DNA of 19,323 bases from Bacteroidales bacterium UBA3824 (GTDB lineage Bacteria; Bacteroidota; Bacteroidia; Bacteroidales; UBA3824). A program made the translations under genes and the position numbers. Each line of letters begins with the position of its first letter. Position 1 is the first letter of the stretch. A model generated the notes under the pieces. It did not search any database. It saw only the letters and a program-made list of their open reading frames with translations, and was not told the origin of the DNA. Location of the stretch: contig DGIK01000030.1 in assembly GCA_002393195.1 (NCBI GenBank), forward strand, positions 1 through 19,323, read 5' to 3'. Of this stretch, positions 15,001 to 19,323 are shown piece after piece.

Positions 15001-17789
15001 GTCATTGCAGTCAGTTTTGATATGTGCTTCAACAATATAGAATAAAGTGCAAAATGATCGTAGGAGTCGGGATTATCGACTTTGAGGAGCGTGTTGCAGT
15101 CTTCGATAGACTTATAGTTTTTTTTGAGCGTGTTGATTGTTGATTGGCAAATTTCTGTAAAAATCCTTCCGCTGTCGGGCTTGTACTCCTTGGGATAGAG
15201 GCAGTTGAGGGGGTGGTCAACAGGATTGCCGATTGATTTGCAGATTACGGACGCCTCGCTGATGATGTCGAACCACGTCGCCACCAAACTCGGTGTGACG
15301 GTGTCGATAGAATAATTTAGATACGGTATGTCAGCCTCCACATCGTCGCCCATTGCAATATACTGACTTACAGCGTCATACATCGACAGTCCGCAATCCA
15401 ATTTCTTGTGCGTTGCGTCCATTATATCATTGAACTCTTGGCGGAGTTCCATCAGGCGTTTTGTGTCGATTTCAAAATCCGCCGGCGACTTGTAGCGCGT
15501 TACTTGGGTGCAGTTGTTGAGTTGCGCAAGTACCTGAGTCTTATTGGCTTTGTTGCTGAAAACATCCAAGCAAAACGGCGACAATCCCAACTTGTCCAAC
15601 CTTGTGCGCACCACTTCGAGTGCCGCCGCCTTCTGAGCCACAAACAAGACGCGCTTGCCACGGTACAATGCGTTTGCAATTATGTTGGTGATAGTCTGCG
15701 ACTTGCCCGTGCCGGGAGGGCCAAACATTATGAAACTACCGCCCGAAACCGCTTCCTCGACGGCTTCGAGTTGTGAACTGTCGCAACTTACAGGCAACAG
15801 CATATCTGCGGGCGTGTATTTGCGATCCATCTCCTCGGCGGTCATTGCGACGGGTGCGGGCGCGGCGGTCAGGCGACCATTAACGAGCGAATCGACAATA
15901 GGGCTTTTCACGAGCAATTCGGCGTGAGAATGGATGTCGTTCCACATCACAAATTTATTGAAACTGAAATTGCCAATGACAGCCTTTTCCTCTATGTCCC
16001 AACGCTTTACGTTCATAATTGCATTGCGGACAATTGCAAAAATCTTCGGCACGTCAACGCCGCTTTCGTCCGTTGGCAGCGGGTCGGGAAGTCCGAGGTT
16101 GACGCCAAAATTTTGCCGTAACATTTCGGCGAGCGTGATGTTTGCAATGACATCTTCATCACGGCTGCGTATCACATAGCCGCTCACGCTGTTACGGCGG
16201 ATTATTTCAATCGGAAGTAGAAGTATCGGGGCGTAGCGCGGAGTCTCGCTTTTTTCGGTTTCATACCAACGCAGGAGGCCGATTGCGAGATAGAGCGTGT
16301 TTGCGCCGTTTTCTTCGAGGGACGACTTGCTGTTGCGGTAGAGTGCTTTGAGCGCGGCGGCGTTTTCAGCCTCGGAATAGAGCGAATGGAGACGTTTGTT
16401 TTCAATCTCCTGCATAATGAATTTTGCGGCGTCCGTTCCGGCTGCAATGGTCATATTAACATCGTCAAAATCAATATCTTCATTCGATGAAAATTCTGAC
16501 GGTCGCGGCAAAATCCTGAACTCCTCGCCGCCGCTCAGGTAGTCTTCGATTTTGTTGACGCCCGACGACATCAGCATCAGGTTTTTCTTGTTGAACCTCA
16601 TATTCAGGAGCGAATTTCTAAGGCTCAGATCCAACAGTTTGCGCTCCCAAATTGTTTGTTTTGTAACGGGCTTATTATCAGCGGTTAACGACGGAATGTC
16701 ATAGATGGAAATTTCTTGTGGCTTGATGTGCGTGCCTTCCGCCGCGACTGCCTCGCCCGGGTCGATTTCAAATCCAGTTGAGGTTTTCAGTAGCCTCGGC
16801 AACGGCTTGATACCCACCGATCTGCAACGCGCCACGTCCACAAAATACTCAAATTCGCTCAATGCAATCAAATGTGTCGCGCCCTGTGTGCAAGCCTCCT
16901 CAAAGTTGACGTTGCTCGGCGTGTCGATGCAGGTGGATTCCACGACTTCGATGGAGCGCATACCCTCGCCGAGGCGTTTGGTGAGTTCCGTAAGGTCGTC
17001 GCTCACAGAGTCTTGGAAGGTTTCAGGCTCCAAATGTACGCCCACAAATGCGTGTCCGTGTATCGCAATCACAATCGGATAAAGCCTTGCACATTCCAAG
17101 CACGATGCGTACAACAACGCCGTTTCGACGCACGTACCCGCCTTATTTTCAATCACTTCGTCTGCAAAACGGATTCGCTGTCCGTGGATTTCGGAAGCGT
17201 CGGCGGGCGGGAGGATGTATGCAATTTTTTGTTCCTTCAACGCCTCAAAAATCGCGCCCGCCATTTGCCTTACGCGGTTGACGCTGCGGGAACCGTAGCC
17301 GTCGATGGTAGAATCGCCCGTAAACTCCTGCAAAATTTTTGCGGCGCGGCTCACTATCATTCTGACTTGCATCAAGTTAGGCGTTACGAACGAAGCCAAA
17401 AGTTCAGGTATGAAGTCGTGAATATAAAACTCCGCCGGCAGCACCCGCATCGGGAATTTTTGGGTGTGGAGCGTGGTGTCGCCGTACTTGATTGAGACGG
17501 TGAAATAGGTCTCCAACTCCTCCGAAAGTTGCAGCACGAAGCCCTGATTAACATCGGTTTTTACTGTCAGGTCTATCTTTTCGCCGGGTTCGATTTTCGC
17601 GATTTCGGACTTAAATTCCGCCGCAAAATCCGCCCCGGGCGTTATCATAAGCGTCAGGTTTTCAAGCGTTTCAGTGCCTGAATTTTCAATCACAATCCCC
17701 TTAGCGACGGGATATTTATTCTGCACCATCGCGAGGTTCAGGAAGGGGAAATAATTGAAATCAATCTTTAAGTTGTCAGTCTCGTTCAT
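12003..17789 (-). CDS. 1928-aa transglutaminase-like/DUF4011/SF1 helicase/nuclease/DUF3320 protein
   Basis: A giant multidomain protein with no membrane segment. Residues 1-120 form a beta-rich N-terminal domain. About 150-310 is a transglutaminase-like fold: C220 in [15 protein letters not shown], H246 in GHAFVGVHL, and E284 in EVVEST as possible triad. DUF4011 starts near 376 ([25 protein letters not shown]). The SF1 helicase follows: Walker A [11 protein letters not shown] with K696, a ~500-residue mainly helical insertion, Walker B TIFDEASQ with D1324-E1325, then [23 protein letters not shown] and VAVSRAR (R1560, R1562). About 1615-1700 is a Vsr/MTES_1575-like nuclease: FRVDVAV (D1641), ILAILTD (D1660), [28 protein letters not shown]. 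DUF3320 covers about 1765-1820. Related architectures occur in anti-phage defence islands. The frame is open throughout. Cleavage targets and the role of the transglutaminase part are unknown. Confidence 0.88.
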   Translation of the reverse strand: [1928 protein letters not shown]

Positions 17790-17818
17790 AACGTTGAATG
17801 ATGTGTTTACGAATGTCG

Positions 17819-17851
17819 CAAAGGTAGGAAAAAAAATTTGGAAAAAGCAAA
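17819..17851 (-). promoter_or_regulatory. Bacteroidota-type promoter of the giant helicase gene
   Basis: Minus-strand TTTG (17848-17851), a 21-bp spacer, then TACCTTTG (17819-17826); the start codon at 17789 follows about 30 nt later. It lies back to back with the presumed promoter of the divergent AAA-ATPase gene. Confidence 0.6.
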
Positions 17852-17871
17852 ATATTATCCATTTTTTTGTT

Positions 17872-17879
17872 TAACTTTG
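17872..17879 (+). promoter_or_regulatory. -7 box of the AAA-ATPase/nuclease gene
   Basis: TAACTTTG matches TAnnTTTG and lies 24 nt before the ATG at 17904. The expected -33 position (about 17849-17852) overlaps the giant gene's own -33 box and lacks a TTG on this strand, so this promoter is only half consensus. The overlap means polymerase may not serve both directions at once. Confidence 0.45.
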
Positions 17880-17903
17880 CAGTGTAATTAAATTTAGAAA
17901 ATT

Positions 17904-19323
17904 ATGGGAGTTTACTTGAATCCAAACAACTTCGGCTTCAAAGAAATATTAGCCGGAAAAATATATGTCGATAAAACAATGTTAATCAGCCAGTTAAATA
18001 AGTTTATCGACGAAGGGAATAAATATATCTGCGTATCGCGTCCGAGGCGTTTTGGCAAAACAATCGCCTCAAATATGTTGTGCGCCTACTATTCGAAGGG
18101 TTGCGATTCGAGGGAAATGTTTTCAAAACTCAAAATCGCCAAAGCAAAGAATTTTGAGCAATATCTCAACAAACTGAATTTCATTTCGATAGATGTAGCA
18201 AGTGAATATCAGAATGCGATTGACAAGCCCAATTTGCTTGTAAAACTTGCCAAAATGATGAAAATGGAATTTGAGCAACAATTTCCGTCATTAGATTTTA
18301 CGCTCTGTGAATCCATTGCCGACTGTATGATGAGGGTAAATTCCGTAACGGGCGAAAGGTTTGTGATTATCCTCGACGAATACGACTGCCTTGTGCGCGA
18401 CCATTTTGGGACGGATTTGTTCAAGGATTATTTGGAATTTCTCAACGGCTTGTTCAAGAGCAACACTGTGAGACCAGCCATCGCTTTGGCATACATTACC
18501 GGTATTTTGCCAGTTGTGAGGGACAGGGTGCAGAGCAAACTCAACAATTTTGAGGAATATACGATTCTCGACGCACACGAACTCGCTGAATTTACAGGTT
18601 TTACGGAGAAAGATGTAAAGCCTTTGTGCAGAAAATACAAGATGGATTTTAATGAATGTAAACAGTTTTACGACGGCTATAAACAGTACGGTTTGGATAT
18701 TTACAATCCCGAATCGGTCGTAAAATGTATGCTCAAAGGTGAGTTTGACCGTTTTTGGGGCAAGACTTCCACTTACGCCGTAATCTCTGACCGCCTGAAA
18801 CACAATTACAAAGGCGCGAAAGACGATGTCATCAAGATGCTTGCGGGCGAAAATGTAAAGGTGAATGTTACAAGTTATATGAACACGATGACCGATTTTG
18901 TAACAAAGGACGATGTTTTTACGTACCTGATTCACCTCGGTTATCTTGCTTATAATAAGGAAGATAAGACTTGCCGTATTCCAAATTTGGAGGTGCGCGG
19001 CGAGTGGAACAACGCCATTGCTGCAATGCCCGACTATTCTAAAACAGATGAAATAATCAAGGCGTCGGAAGAACTTCTCAATCAGACGTTTAACAAGAAC
19101 GCCGACGCTGTTGCCAAGGCTCTTGACGAAACCCACATCCACGTAACGTCCAACCGCAGTTACAACAACGAGGACGCGCTTGCATCGGCGATTTACCTTG
19201 CATTTATTTTTGCCCTCAACGACTATTCTATTGTCAAGGAAATGACCACGGGCAAAGGTTTTGCAGACGTTGTTTTCATCCCCGTCCTCACCGACCGCCC
19301 CGCAATGGTAATCGAACTCAAAC
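17904..19323 (+). CDS. AAA-ATPase-like protein with PD-(D/E)XK_9 nuclease domain, 3' end missing
   Basis: The first 473 residues of a protein that runs off the right edge; usual family length is about 500-550, so little is missing. The N-terminal AAA-ATPase-like domain (PF09820 type) shows GFKEILAGKIYVDKTMLI (11-28), the P-loop-like VSRPRRFGKTIASNML (44-59), a Walker B VIILDEYDCLV (near 155-165), then AIALAYITGILPVVRD and FTGFTEKDVKPLC. The C-terminal PD-(D/E)XK_9 domain has SYNNEDALASAIYLAF, GKGFADVVFIP (D near 453) and VIELK at the very edge, that is, the D and E-x-K nuclease residues. These proteins are multi-copy in many Bacteroidota and their function is poorly known. Start at 17904 gives the conserved N-terminus MGVYLNPNNFGF. 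Confidence 0.9.
   Translation, partial: MGVYLNPNNFGFKEILAGKIYVDKTMLISQLNKFIDEGNKYICVSRPRRFGKTIASNMLCAYYSKGCDSREMFSKLKIAKAKNFEQYLNKLNFISIDVASEYQNAIDKPNLLVKLAKMMKMEFEQQFPSLDFTLCESIADCMMRVNSVTGERFVIILDEYDCLVRDHFGTDLFKDYLEFLNGLFKSNTVRPAIALAYITGILPVVRDRVQSKLNNFEEYTILDAHELAEFTGFTEKDVKPLCRKYKMDFNECKQFYDGYKQYGLDIYNPESVVKCMLKGEFDRFWGKTSTYAVISDRLKHNYKGAKDDVIKMLAGENVKVNVTSYMNTMTDFVTKDDVFTYLIHLGYLAYNKEDKTCRIPNLEVRGEWNNAIAAMPDYSKTDEIIKASEELLNQTFNKNADAVAKALDETHIHVTSNRSYNNEDALASAIYLAFIFALNDYSIVKEMTTGKGFADVVFIPVLTDRPAMVIELK

Noticed and set aside
18291..19142. Minus-strand open frame (283 codons)
   Set aside because: Antisense to the AAA-ATPase/nuclease gene, whose plus-strand frame is open from 17904 to the edge with P-loop, Walker B and nuclease motifs.

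Overview
The window looks like a chromosomal segment of a member of the Bacteroidota. Several genes are preceded by the phylum's characteristic promoter (TTG/TTTG, 19-21 bp, then TAnnTTTG), starts lack Shine-Dalgarno sequences, intergenic DNA is very A/T rich, and the families are typical of the phylum: secreted TPR/SpoIIE phosphatase, AAA-ATPase/PD-(D/E)XK_9 proteins, FGE-like secreted proteins and DUF4325. I cannot name the genus. No rRNA, tRNA, CRISPR array or transposase gene was seen.

Left half (about 1-8220), mostly housekeeping and stress: the 5' part of an RSH (p)ppGpp protein (minus, running off the left edge); a secreted FGE-sulfatase-fold protein (minus); trmD and a sugar-1-phosphate nucleotidyltransferase (plus), separated by a 34-bp imperfect inverted repeat; then a tight minus-strand operon read right to left: secreted esterase, engB, a membrane TPR/PP2C-type phosphatase, and a tandem universal stress protein.

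Middle (about 8220-10210), decaying and accessory DNA: a secreted DUF922-like protein whose metalloprotease motif seems to have lost its catalytic residues, an AlkZ-like winged-helix glycosylase gene broken by an internal deletion, and a 425-bp gene-free stretch holding a nested palindromic element.

Right half (about 10210-19323), a probable defence or stress island: a stand-alone EVE/PUA-like protein (plus) converging on a minus-strand set that reads, in transcription order, a 1928-residue transglutaminase-like/DUF4011/SF1 helicase/nuclease/DUF3320 protein, a STAS-like + GHKL ATPase protein, and a DUF4325 STAS-like protein. Divergent from the giant gene is an AAA-ATPase/PD-(D/E)XK_9 gene cut by the right edge. 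The most interesting possibility is that the giant helicase-nuclease and the ATPase/STAS pair form one regulated system in which a partner-switch-like module gates a nucleic-acid-directed effector. This is inference from gene order, strand and domain content. The ATPase gene also has its own good promoter, so the two parts may be independent neighbours.
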